The position numbers were made by a program, and so were the translations under genes. From positions 558,001-622,000 of the forward strand of contig JAEHOE010000064.1 of NCBI GenBank assembly GCA_016858145.1: 64,000 nucleotides of DNA, in the 5' to 3' direction. This document shows, in pieces, positions 22,218 to 34,168 of the stretch (positions are counted from its first letter, which is position 1; every line of letters starts with the position of its first letter). The DNA is from Edaphochlamys debaryana (lineage: Eukaryota; Chlorophyta; Chlorophyceae; Chlamydomonadales). The notes beneath the pieces are model-generated. The model saw nothing but the letters and a program-made list of their open reading frames with translations, was not told the origin of the DNA and made no database searches.

Positions 22218-23543
22218 AGCTGTCGCGCGCAGCTCAGTGAGCAGCTGCGCTTTGCAGCGGCCACAACTCAGAGCTGGCGAGTACGCTAGCCTGAAGATCA
22301 GCTATAATCTGAGGTACACTACGCAGCTGTAGCTTGGGGCCCTCTGCAGGCGCAAGAACTGCCGCGAAGATGTGCAAGCGACGTGGTCGCCGACTCCAGG
22401 CTTGGGAAATCAGGGGTAAGTGTAGCGTGACCGCTTTGCAAGAAAAGAGTTGATGCCGAGGTCGGCAGGGCGCGTGGGGCACGCCGTGGTCGCACGGCAA
22501 GACACGCTCCCCGCCAAAACCCCACGCGCAGTCCCTCTTCATGCCGCCGAGCCAGCGTCTTCCTCACACCATGGGTATGATGAGGTATGGCACGGGCAGC
22601 AGGGAAGTATCTGGGGTTCGGGGCTTCGGGGACTCGAGGGAGGAGACGCGAGGGGCAGACTAGATGTGTACTAGAGACGTGCAAGACAGCACGCGCGACG
22701 GCCCTCCGCTTGAAGGCGCAGGGGCGTGCGGCCGTCCTGCTCAGGGGCCGGGTGGAGAAAGGGAGGGGGAAGCGGCGTTGGGCGGAGATCGAGCGGGGGA
22801 GGGGCGTGGTTACCCGACCTCCCCAAGCATTAGCACACAGGTCTCACGGGCGTTACCTCCAGCCTACTCCCCCAGTCCCCTCACTCTTGAGCAACTGCCC
22901 AACAGGGCCCAAACTGCCGGAAGTCTTGTCCTTCGGAGTCCTTCCTTGCCTAGCCCCATCCAGAGTGCGTTCTGACGGAGGGGACGCGAGGGAGGTGACC
23001 CGAGGGAGGGCGCGCCTTGCAATGCGAGCGCCGCGGCAATAGTTAGGACTACGCCACACCCACAAGCTGCAGCAGCGGGAGTTCGGGGACACGAGTTTGG
23101 GAGCAGCGCGGCAATACTCTAGCCATATACACATAGGGGAGCGCCTCAGGCGCTTTGCCAGTTGCCATACTCACGCACTGCTGAGCTGCAGTATTGAGTC
23201 TCTTAACACGGCTGAGAAGCACACCCAAGCCTCGCCACACCCAAGAGCTGCACACGCTTCACAGGGAAAGCACCACAAGACGCTCTGCGACTGCTCCGGT
23301 CCTCGCGCCTGGCCTTCGCCTTCAGCGCCTCCCAGCGGCTCCCGCGGCCCCGCCGACCCGCCATGCGCTCCGAGGCACCGCCCAGGGCCTGACACCGGGC
23401 AGCAGCGAGGTGGGGCGGGGCTGCTCGGGGGCGCATTGCGGCTCGGAGCCTCCGAGGTCGCTCGGGGCTGTGACGCGGCCCGCCCCTGACCTTAAACCTG
23501 CTTTGTCCGCAACGCAGGGCTCTCGCAAGGCTGAGCTCTTGCA
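22218..23543 (+). promoter_or_regulatory. Conserved 5' region and spliced leader of paralogue C
   Basis: Same parts as before B: GCTGTCGCGCGCAGCT (22218), AGCTTGGGGC (about 22331), a CAAGCGACGTGGTCGC stretch with a GTAAGT donor at 22416, a GCACGGCAAGACACG motif (about 22493), the leader uORF, and a leader intron at 23410-23517. Confidence 0.5.
23363..23392 (+). CDS. Upstream ORF of paralogue C, MRSEAPPRA
   Basis: Same nine-codon ORF as in B, with the last codon changed (T to A). It sits at the same distance from the leader intron donor. Confidence 0.5.
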   Translation: MRSEAPPRA

Positions 23544-26495
23544 ATGCCGCCCAAGGGCCGCGGGCGCGGCGCGGGCGGAGGCCGGGGAAGCGGCTCGGGC
23601 TCTGCCGCGAGCTCCGGGGCTGCGGCTCCCGCTACCCCGGCCGCAGCCGCTGCTTCGGTGCTGCCAGCTGAGTTGCTCTCCGCTTTCCGGGAGCTGCCGG
23701 GCTTTGCGGATGCACTGGTGCCCGCACCGACCCAGCGGGGAGGACAGCGTGCGGAAATCGCAGCGGGCGGCCGCCTGAGCCGCAGCCAAGAGCAGGGGCT
23801 AGTGCGGTGCCTGCAGGAGCTGGACGATGCACTTGAGCGCGTGCCCACTTCAGAACCTGCCCACGTGGCGGCGCTGGCGGAGCTGCTGTCCCAGGAGCCC
23901 ACGGCCGCGGCGGCGCTGCTGAGGCTTCACGCGGCGGCGCTGAGGCTGGGTGCAGGGGATCGCCTGGGCATCCTGGGCGTGGGGTCGACCCAGGCGCCTT
24001 TGTGGCAGCGCCAAGCCGTTGCCTTGGTTCCTGTGCTGCTGGTGAAGGCCGCTCCGCTGCAGCCCTCCCGCCACGCGCTGTCCGTGCTGCGCTTCGTGCG
24101 GGCCATGCTGCGCGCCCAGCCCTTCCACGCCCTCAGCCGCCAGCTGGCGGCGGCGGCAGCGGCCCTCGAGGCGGGTCGGAGTGGCGGCGGTGGCGGCGAC
24201 GGTGCCGGTGGCAGCGGCGCTGCCTCCAGCCGCAGCGGCGGGGCCAGCTCTGGCAGCGGCGCCAGGGCGGGCGCCAGTGGCAGCGGCGGCGGGGCTGGCT
24301 CCAACAGCAGCGGCAGGGCGGGCGCTACCGCCGGCGGCGGCGGGGCTGGGCCCAGCAGCGGCGATGCGGCTGGCTCCAACAGCAGCGGCGGGGCGGGCCG
24401 CAACAGCGACGGCGGGCCCGGTACCGGTAGCGGTGGCGGGGCTGGCTTTAGCAGCGGCGGCGACCGGGCTAAAGCGAGCAGCGGCCGGAGCGCGGTGGGA
24501 TCCAGCAGCGGCGGAGGCTCCGGCTCTGCCCCCGCGCTGACAGCTTCGGAGGCCGCGATCGTTCTGAGCGTTGGCACGGCCCACGTGAGCGCAGTGGGCT
24601 TGGCGCTCAGGCTCGGCCAGCGTGTGGCCAAGTCGACCTTGAGTCCTTTGCAGCAGGCAACTGCAGACCTACGCGCCATTTTCCAGGACATTGACGTGGA
24701 GATGGACGACGTCTTGCCGGGTCTGCGTGCTGAGCTGGACTGTGAGGGGGACGTGGCAGACTCCAGCCTGCGTCCAGAGGCGGCAGAAGTCAAGCAGGAG
24801 GGGGTGGCGTGCGGCGAGGAGTTTGCGCGGGCCCTGGCGGGGAGCGGCTTCCTGGAGCACGCGATGCGCCTGACCCTGCTGCTCCAGACGCGCCTCCCAA
24901 TGACTGAGCAACGAGACGCCGTGACTGATGAGCTCGAGTCCTTGCAGCTTCTGTGGCGGGCCGTGGGGCGGGCGAGCGGAAGCGAGCGCCTTATCTGCGA
25001 GCCGCCCCGCCCCCCCGGAGCCGTGTCTGCCTGCCGCATCAGCCCCGCCGCCGCCGCCCACCTGCGCTCGGCGCTCAGCGGCCGCTGCGTGCAGACGGCG
25101 GTGCTGGTGTACGGCGTGGGGACGCTGCGGGTGGCCGATGGGGGGCCCTCGTACGGCCTGCCGGCGGAGCTGCAGACGGGAGGACTTGCACTCGCGGAGG
25201 GCGGTGCCGGTGGCAAGCGCCGCCTCAGCCCCATCGCCCTCGAGCTGCTGCTCTGTCAGCTGGCCTCCGGCAGCGCCCTGCCGCCGCCCGGGCCCGGCGC
25301 TTCCCTGGAGCTCGCCCTGCGGGTGGGCCGGGCGGCGCTGGGAACAGCGGCAGCCAGGAAGCCCCAGGGCCGTGCAAGCTGCGTGCTACCGCCGGCGACG
25401 CTGCTGAAAGCCGACGTCCCGGAAGCTGTGCGGCTGGCGGTGGGGGCTCTGGCGTGCGGCCGCCGGCTGCTGCCGCGGCAACGGCCGTCGCCGCGGCTGC
25501 AGGCTCAGCGGACGGAGTGGTGGCGGCTGGCGGTGGGGGCTGGGGAGGTCCTCGTGTGTGAGCCGGGTATCGAGCCGATGTGGCAGCTGATGGAGCTGGT
25601 GACGGAGCCCCTGCTGGCCGTGTGGTCGGAGGACTGTCTCGGTGAGTTTACGCTTTCGAGGATCGCGAGGGATGGGTTGGGCTGAGCAGTCGTGAGGTCA
25701 TTCGCGTGCGTGCGTAGGCAATGCAAGCAAGGTTGCTCTGTTTTCAGGGTTGTAAGGAACGAGCAGGCAGCAGGGCAGACTGAGGCTACGGTGGCTTCTG
25801 CGCGGGAGGCTGGCCTTGTGGTTGAGCTGACCATGGATGGTTCAAATGAGGGGGAAAGCAATATCTCCACAGGCAGCCCTCAGGAACCCATGGGGCAACT
25901 GTAGTGGCCTAACAACCACCCTTTCCTTGTCTTTCCCAAACCCTCAGACCTGGACGCCCTGCCCCCTGTAGCCCCTCCCGAGGTGGTGGCGGCACTGGCG
26001 GCCGGGCTGCTACCCCACCTGGCCTCCGTGCTCGAATCCGGGCTGGACACCGGTCTGGACGCAGGGCTTCAATACGGCGCCGATTCCCTGAGGGCGCTCT
26101 TGAGTTTCTGCAACATACCCCGCCCGGGCGGGACCGGCCTGGCGCTCTTCCTCACGCCCCTGCTGGCGTACGGGGACCTGGAGGAAGGCGAGGAGCTGGT
26201 GGGGGCGCTGACGGCCCTCAGCCAGCTCCCGCCCGCAGCCTCAGGGGAGGGGCGTTCGTCGAGCGGTGCTGGCCGCGAGCCCTTCCGGCAGGCGGCCGCC
26301 TCTTTCTTCCGCGCCACTGCGGAGGCGCTGGGCCGCTGCCGCGCCCTGGGCCCCGTCGCGGAGGCGCCGGCAGGACCCGTCGAGGCGGCGACGGAGGGCG
26401 GGGAGCCCCCTGTGCCCACCGCCGTTGGCACGGCCGCTGGCGCGGAGCCGCCCCCGGCTCACCTGCTGCAGCTTCAGCAGCTGCTGGCGCCCTAG
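23544..26495 (+). CDS. Tandem family member C, unknown function (881 aa)
   Basis: Exons 23544-25641 and 25948-26495, phase 1. N-terminus MPPKGRGRGAGGGRGSGS, then the family blocks in the same order as B; the invariant 78-base block is at 24063-24140. The Gly/Ser linker (about 24174-24530) is the longest in the array. Exon 2 ends in LLAP followed directly by a stop, about 12 residues short of the B tail, and lacks the acidic insert of B. The intron carries a TGTAA, also present in B, which could serve as an internal poly(A) signal. Unknown function; most similar to B. Confidence 0.85.
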
Positions 26496-28458
26496 CAGGG
26501 GGCAGAGGCGAGGCAGAGGAGCTGTGGTGCGGGGCATGGCAGGGCCAGGGCTGGGCGGCGTGGCGTGAGGTGCGTGGCGTATGAGTGGCTGGGCCGTGTC
26601 CGCAAGGCCTGCAGACCCTGCGGTGGGAAAGAAGCAGTGCGGAAGCGTGCAGGGCTGAGGACTGCTTGGGTTGGGTGTTCCTGGCTAGGAGTTGCATGGG
26701 AATGGCACAGGAAGGCGTCGCTTAGGTCGGCTGGGCGTGGAGTTGGTGCGTCAAGTAAGGGTTGAGAGCCATGTGGCTGATGTGTGCTGGGGCTGTTGAC
26801 CAGGTGGGGCTTGCGGCCGCGGCGCTGCAGTGCTGGACCGTCTAAGGCAGCTGGTCCGTCCCTTGTTAGTAGGCCAGGCGCAGTTGAAGAGCCGTTGCCA
26901 TTGGACATGCGAGTAGAGGTACGGGATCAGGAAGAGGATGTCGTCAGTAGAGAGGCGGTGGGGACTTAAGTTGGTGCTGCTTTGAGGGGAGGGACCTCTC
27001 GCAAATGTTGGTCAAGGGCTAGTCATATGATAGACAAGGGGTGCCAATAATCGTGCCATCTAGGGTGGCAGAGATGCGAGGCAAGTTGCCGAGTGCAATT
27101 GCGTAAGGTTGCCCGTGCCATTGCCCATTGCCCAGCTGTGCCCATCCAGTCGCAAGTCTTCAGTAGAAGGGGGATCATGCAGCTGTCGCATCACGCTGCC
27201 ATACTACGGAGATGACCTGATGACGATGATGGGTCCTCTGTCTGTGTAGGACCTTTGCCATGGCCTGCTGGCTGCTGTCTCAGCCTCTCGGGCACCCAGC
27301 CACCCACACAAAGGCCATAGTTTCGTGGAAGGGCAAGTTACATGTAGTCAGGTGCGTGAGGCCCACTTGGCCTCAGGGAAGGGGGGCCCTGACAGCAGCC
27401 ACGCACTGCAGGGGGCCCATCAGGCCGCCCCGCAGGCTGGGTCCTGGCAATGCAGGGGATGGAGCAGCTGCTCCTTGGGGCATCGGGCGCTGCTCGACTC
27501 ATACAGGCATACAGAGCAACACGTGATGGCATCGAGAGACGCCGACTGGTTGGAAGGGCGGGGCCCGAGCCATCAGGGCCAGGACCGCGGCATGGCACCC
27601 AGCGGTATATATAGCCCCCTAGGGTCAGTCCAGACGCAGAGCCCGCTCCGCCTGAGCCAGGCCGGGCACAGCCTGGCCCCGCGTCACACCTGCGAGGCCG
27701 TCAGAGTAACAGCCCTGCCGCCTTACCGTCCTCCGCCCACGCCTTCTGCGCTCCACCGACGGGACGAAGTTCTAAAGGAAGCAGCGGGAAGGGCAAGGGG
27801 AAGGGCCAAGTGTGGAGTTGAGGGGTTTGGGGATCCGCCTCCGCCTTCTCATTTCTCCCACGGGCAGGGACTGAGCTGGGCAAGGGTTGCACGGCCAGCA
27901 AGCGGTGCCCCTCTGCCCACTTGCCAGTCACGGGGATATAGGGTGCAAGGTGGGTAGGGGGACGTATCCGCCGCCTACCGCGGTATGCGTGTCCCAGGGC
28001 TCAGTCCCCTCAACAGACAGGTGTCGTTGCTCCCCTTCACCGAGCATCGCCAGGGCAACCACGGGCAACCCCACCGGAAGGACGGGATGGCAGGAACGTG
28101 CGGACGCGGGCAGCGCCTGCAGGCCACAATGCTGCAGGGGAAGTGATTTGCGGGACGTGATTTGGGGTGCTCACAGATGAGGCGCGTCGTTGACGCGCCG
28201 TGAACCTGCCGACACTGAGCGGTGGTGCGCAGTCCGGGCCTGCTCATGCCTACCCGCACGCCCGCCCTCTTCACAACGCTACATTGCAGTTTAATACACC
28301 ACACTTTACGCATCTGGAAGGGGCCACACGCACCTTGACTTGCATCGCCATGTGGTCCGCTGCGCCCTCCGCAAAGACCTAATAGAGCAGTCGTGCTCCT
28401 ACGACAGACCGTAAGCATGCAGACCGAGGCGCTGGCGATGACCGATAGCGCTGCGAAA
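26496..28458. other. Spacer between paralogues C and D
   Basis: No supportable gene. A TATATATA-like stretch at about 27604-27612 and a partial copy of the spacer element CCGCCTGAGCCAGGC (about 27648) are the only recognisable features. Whether the TATA-like stretch drives anything is unknown. Confidence 0.5.
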
Positions 28459-29781
28459 GCTGTTGTGCGCAGCTGGGCTTTTGGAGTGGCGCCGCTATTC
28501 GTCGCTGGCGGATACGCTGGCCTAAGGGTTGACTGCTGTATGAAGAAGACTATTCAGACGTAGCTTTGGGGCGGTGCTTTCGGGCGGTGCCGCGGGGATG
28601 CGCGCAAGCGACGTGGTCGACACGCCCAGGCTTGGGGGCCTGGCGAGCTACAGAGCGACAGGTGAGTGCAGCGTTGACGGCTCTGCAGTAGAAGAGATTA
28701 TGCTGAGGCCGGCAGGGCGCGTGGGGCACGCCCGTCGCACGGCAAGGCACGGTCCCCGCCGAAACCCCACACGCTGTCGGTCGTCCCCTGCAATGTCTCC
28801 GCACAGCTGCGCCCCGCTCCAAACCGTCAAGCCCGTGCTCATCTGCTTGATCCTCCACAGCCTCTTCTCTCCTCTCACGTCCAGTAGGCTTGTGACACGA
28901 TTCTGCCTGCCACCTCACTGAAGGCTTCGAGTCCCGGGATGCCGGACATGCGATGCCTCCTCGGGCCGTGCGCAGCGAGCACACTCGTGCACATCACCAC
29001 GCTTAGTCACTCCGCTTTTAGGCGTCATCACCCGCACCGGACCTCCCTGACCTACAGCGGACATGCCTCACGTGCCTCCCATCAGGCATCCCTCCCCTCG
29101 TGTCGCCAGGTTCTCCCGCAGAAGCCGTTGACCGCACGTACTTCTCACCTGGTCCTCTGGAGGACTTGCAGCAGTACTATGAAGCTGATAAGGAGCACGA
29201 ACTGCGTGTTTTATCCTGAGCCCACGGAGCTAGCCCCGCAGGGCAAGGCCGGCGACAGGGGTGCCCCTCACCGAAGGTCTTCCTCAGACAACCACGAGGA
29301 CGCGAGAAGGCAGGAGCGGAGGGGTGGGAGGGGCTCCGTGGTGATCTAGGGATAGGGCGTACTCGGGCGTGCTCGGAGGCAGCGGGGGAATGCTAGTGGG
29401 GGACGTGTCGTGCGGCGGAGCGCCTCAGGTGCTTTGCCATACTTGCGGACCTCGTCGCACTGCTGAGCTGCAGCATTAACGTCTTACAAAACCACTGGGA
29501 AGCACCACAAGACGCAGCCACAGTCGGATCTTCCGCGACCTGCCTGTCTCCCGCGGCCCTCGCCTCATTAGCGCCTCCCAGCGGCTCCCCCGGCCCCGCC
29601 GACCAGCCATGCGCTCCGAGGCACTGCCCAGGACCTGACACCGGGCAGCAGCGAGGTGGGGCGGGGCTGCTCGGGGGCGCATTGCGGCTCGGAGCCTCCG
29701 CGGTCGCTCGGGGCTGTGACGCGGCGCGCCCCTTTCCTCCTTCCCGTCCTCGCAGTTGCATCACAAGCCTGATCCCCAGCG
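28459..29781 (+). promoter_or_regulatory. Conserved 5' region and spliced leader of paralogue D
   Basis: GCTGTTGTGCGCAGCTGG (28459), AGCTTTGGGGC (about 28562), ATGCGCGCAAGCGACGTG with a GTGAGT donor at 28662, GCACGGCAAGGCACGG (about 28736), the leader uORF and a leader intron at 29656-29755. Confidence 0.5.
29609..29638 (+). CDS. Upstream ORF of paralogue D, MRSEALPRT
   Basis: Same nine-codon ORF with one residue changed (P to L). It is retained although the main ORF of D is broken. Confidence 0.45.
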   Translation: MRSEALPRT

Positions 29782-32314
29782 ATGCCGCCCAAGGGCCGCG
29801 GGCGCGGCGCGGGCGGAAGCGGGGGAAGCGGCTCGGGCTCTGCCGCGAGCTCCGGCGCCGCGGCTCCCCCTCCCTCGGCCCCTGCGGCTGCTTCGCTGCT
29901 GTCCGCTGAGCTGCGCTCCGCTTTCCGGGAGCTGCCGGGCTATGCGGATGCTGTGGTGCCGGCACCGATCCAGCGGGGAGCGCAACCGGCGGCGGCCCCC
30001 GCAGGCAGCCGCCTGAGCCCCAGCCAAGAGCATCGTCTAGAGCGCTTCCTTGCGCGGCTGCTCATTGATATCGAAGGCCTGCCTGTTATGAGGCCTGACA
30101 TTGCGGCGGCGCTGGCGGAGCTGCTCTCCCAGGAGCCCGCGGCCGCCGCGGCGCTGCTGAAGCTGCAGGCGGCGGCGCTGCGGCCATGCGGAGGGGGCGG
30201 CGCTGAAGCGCTGACTGCTGAGCACTGGCGGTTGCTCCACAAGGCTATCTACACGATGCTGGTAAAAGTCATGCCGCTGCCGCCCTCCCGCCACGCGCTG
30301 TCCGTGCTGCGCTTCGTGCGGGCCATGCTGCGCGCCCAGCCCTTCCACGCCCTCAGCCGCCAGCTTACGGCCATGACCACCGCCCTCGAGGCGGGCAGAC
30401 ACGGTGGCGGAGATGGCTCCAGTAGCGGCGGCAGAGGAGGCGGCTCAAGCAGTGGCGGTGGAGGGGCGGGCTCCAGCAGCGGCGGCGGCAGGGGCCGGAA
30501 CGGAGGGGTACGCAGCCATCCAGCTGGGCTGGAGACGGGGGCCGGCGGGGGCCATGACGCCGGCGGCTTCCGTCTTGCTCCGAAGACCGCCGACGCGGCT
30601 GACAAGGTGCTCATGCTAGGCGTGTTCCTGCTGAATGCCATGAGTGCGGTGCTCGGGCTTGGTCCCAACCTACCGCCAGCACTTCAGCCGGAAACTGGAA
30701 ACGAGGCAGCTGAGGCGGCGGCAGCTGGAACGGAAAGAGCGGCGTGCGTGGAGGAGCTCGCTCGGGCCCTGGCGGAGAGCGGCTTCCTGGAGCACGCCGC
30801 GCGTCTGACGCTCATCCTGCAGACACACCTTCCAACGGAGCTTCAGCGGAGACGCAGTGGGCAGAGGCTCAAGCCCATGCGGATTCTGTGGCAGGCCTTG
30901 GAGCGGGCGAGAGGCCCCGCGCGCCTCATCTGGGCCCCGACCAACCACACAGACACCGCCGCTAGCGGCATCAGCCCCGCCGCCGCCGCCCACCTGCGCT
31001 CGGCGCTCAGCGGCCGCTGCGTGCAGACGGCGGTGCTGGTGTACGGCGTGGGGACGCTGCGAGTGGCCGACCGGGGCCCTTCGTACGGCCTGCCAACGCA
31101 GCTGCAGAGCGCGGGGCTCGCACTTCTGCGGGAAGGTGAACGTGGCGCTCGATGCCTTGACCCCGTCGCCCTCGAGCTGCTGCTCCGTCAGCTGGCCTCC
31201 GGCAGCGCCCTGCCGCCGCCGGGGCCCGGCGCTTCCCTGGAGCTGGCCCTGCGGGTGGGCCGCGCGGCGGTGGGCACCAGTGCGCCCCAGCTGCCCGCTG
31301 GTGCTGTCAACTTCTTTTGGCCGCGGTCCAGGCTGGCGCCCCTCGCGACGCCGCTGAAGGCGGACGAACCCGAAGCCCTGCGCTTTTGGCGGTGGGGGCT
31401 CTGGCGTGCGGCCGCCTGCTGTTGCCGCGGCAACGGCCGTCGCCGCGGCTGAAAGCTCAGCGGGTGGAGTGGTGGCGGCTGGCGAGGTGGGCTGCCGCCT
31501 TAAAGGACGGGCTGAAGGAGGGCCCGCTGCGGCAAATGTGGGAGCTGGTGACGGAGCCCCTGCTGGCCGTGTGGCCGAACGGCCGCCTGGGTGGGTTTAG
31601 CTGGCAATGGGATGGTCAAAGACAGGCCTTTAGGGGGCCCGTAGCTGATCTTTTCTCACATCTGGGCTGGGCGGATTCATGCCGTGATGACCATTAGCGG
31701 GAGGGCAAGGGCAAGGGCCAGGGTACTTAACACCCATCTTCCTTCCCAACCCCTCAGACCTGGACGCCCTGCCGCCCGCGGCCCCTCCCGAGGTGGCGGC
31801 GGCGCTGGCGGGTGGGCTGCTGCCTCAGCTAATGACTCACATCGGTGCAGCTGCATATCTTCAAAAAGATTACGTCTACCTGCGGACGCTCTTCGCCGCC
31901 TGCGACGAGGCCCGCCCGGACGGGTCCGGCCTGGCGCTCTTCCTCACGCCCCTGCTGGCGTACGGGGACCCGGGGGAGGGCGAGGAGCTGGTGGAGGTGC
32001 TGACGGCCCTCATCCAGCTCCGGCCCGAAGCCTCGGGAGGCGGGCCTTCCTCGAGCGGCACGCACTGCGAGTCCTACTGGCGGGCGGCCGCCGCCCTCCT
32101 TCACGCCACCGCGGGGGCGCTGGGGCGCTGCCGTTATGTGGGGCCGACTACGGAGGCGCCAGCGGGGCTGGCAGAGGCGGCGGAGGGCGGGGGCGAGGAC
32201 CCTGCAATGCGCACCGGCGCTGGCACGGCAGCTGCCGTGGACCCGCCGCCGGATCCGCAGCAGCAGCTCAGGCGGCTGCTGGCCCCCTTCCTGGCGGCGG
32301 GGCAGGCGCTGTGA
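29782..32314 (+). pseudogene. Tandem family member D, frameshifted
   Basis: Exon 1 is 29782-31590 and exon 2 is 31758-32314. The reading frame is intact from MPPKGRGRGAGGSGG to about 31383. There the stretch CGCTTTTGGCGG is two bases longer than its counterpart in C, which changes frame and gives a stop at 31450-31452. The original frame resumes downstream (ALACGRLLLPRQRPSPRL, then WELVTEPLLAVWP), with a G|GTGGGT donor and an intact exon 2. The result would be a 556-residue protein lacking the last third of exon 1 and all of exon 2. D is closest to E: both have a short Gly/Ser linker and GGHDAGGFRL. A single assembly error cannot be excluded, but the other four copies are open. Confidence 0.75.
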
Positions 32315-34168
32315 GAGAGTAGCCTGGCGGCTTCGGGAGGGAGAGAGGCAGGGAGAGCGACCTGGAGGCGAGGGCGCAGCTCCTGTTGTCTGGTGTCGGA
32401 CGGCTTCCGCCGCGGACAAAGCCGAGGAGCCGGCAGTGAGATGGCAGCCGGGCGGCTGGGGGCATCGGTGGAGGCCTTGCGCTGTGCGAGCGCTGCGGCC
32501 TGTGGAGATTTGGGTGGAGCAGCAGGGGTTTTGATGGCAGCATGACCTTCCGGGGGTGACTGCTGATTGTGCTGAAGGACTCAGGGCAAGTGTTGGAGGA
32601 CTCGGTGTACGGCAACGCTAGGCCTGTAGGAGCTGTAAACCTCAGCGCGGTCAGGGTGTTCAGAGTTGTGTCCGGAGTTCGTTGTGACATTCGTGCGTGA
32701 GGACGTGAAGTCACTGAGGTGGGGGCTATGGTGGGAGCTCCCCCTGCTTAGACAGTTGGTGTTGCGTTGGGGCAACGAGGATAGGACACTAGCTAGGGCC
32801 GGGATAGGGCAAACCGACGGGGTCGAGGGCATGCTGAGCGCTGTATGTGTGGACAGAAGCTGAGCTGCGACTGCTGGACACGGGATAACTGTAAAGCAAC
32901 AGAGCCCTGCAGCGCGAGGTCGCGGCCGACATGCTGTGCATCATGGCCACACACTCCCCTCAAACATAGCGAGCGAGCCGCCACCCGCCAGCCCCTGGCC
33001 CAGTCTGGGTGGTGTGGAGAAACACCGATTTGCAGAAGCGGGGTAGCGCCCTGGGCCAGCCCTTGCAACGCCCAGAGGTCGAACACGAGCCCTGGTATAG
33101 CACAGGAGCGTTGGCTTGAGGGTTGCCGCCGGAGACCTCCCCGCAGCCTGGCCTACCGACGTACCGAGGTGGCAACTGCATGCACTGCGCGGGGACCGAA
33201 AGCGTCATCAAGTCAGGCAGGATGGGCTGCGGACAGGAGGCGCCATTGCAATGATGGGTCATCTGCGGGGGCATATGGAAGGGAAGGGGCGCAGGGCAAT
33301 AACAGCAGTGGAACCGTGCCTCCATTACGTTCGGTGCCTTCCCCCGGGCCCTCTTCGCCAAAGCAGCCCCGGCGCAGGTCCCGCCCCCGTGCCCACTGCC
33401 CAGGCCGCCCAAGCCAAGCCGACCGCAGCACTGGCCACGTGCGGGGCCGTGGGGCTGTCGGGGTCACTGTACCGGTACTCCGGCCTGCCCACCCTCCGCT
33501 CACGCCTTGTAAGATCCATGTAAGGGACAGCCGGACAGCCTTCCGAGGGAGGAGCGACAGGTCAAGGGCAAGGGCATAGTGTTGAAGTGAGAGATCTATG
33601 GGGTTAGCCTCCCCTGACTGTGGGTGATCCACTACCACCTGCTCACTACCGCGTACCGCCCACTAGCAGGAATAAAGCAAGGGCAAGGTGTGAAAGGCCA
33701 GCACTCCGTGCCCCCCGGCTGGTAGGGGGCAAGGCGAGGTTACACGCCAACCAAGTCCTGCCTGCCTGCCGGTCTGCCGTATGCGTGTCGCCCCAACGCT
33801 GCAGCCCCTTCGCCCGGCTGCACCCCTACGTCTCACATGGTAGGGGCGCCCCGCCCCTGCCCATGGCCGTGGTTCCCCTTCACCCAGCCTCACCCAGCAT
33901 CGCCCGGGCCCCGGCAAGGACGTGCATCGGGTTGCACACCGACGCCAGTCTGCCACACCCTTTCTCTTGATAACAACACATAGCAATTCACTCCACTCCA
34001 CACACCTAGAGGGGACCACGCGCACCTTGACTAGCTTCGCCAGCCAAGCATGTGGTCCGTTGCGCCCCCCGCCAGGCGCTATTCGAGCAGCACAATACTC
34101 ATTCGGGCTCCTCAAGCAGGCCGTATGCATGTGCGCTTAGGCGCTGGCGATGAGCGAGAGCGCTGCGA
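32315..34168. other. Spacer between paralogues D and E
   Basis: No supportable gene. TGTAA at about 32634 and 32889 are possible poly(A) signals for D. Confidence 0.5.
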
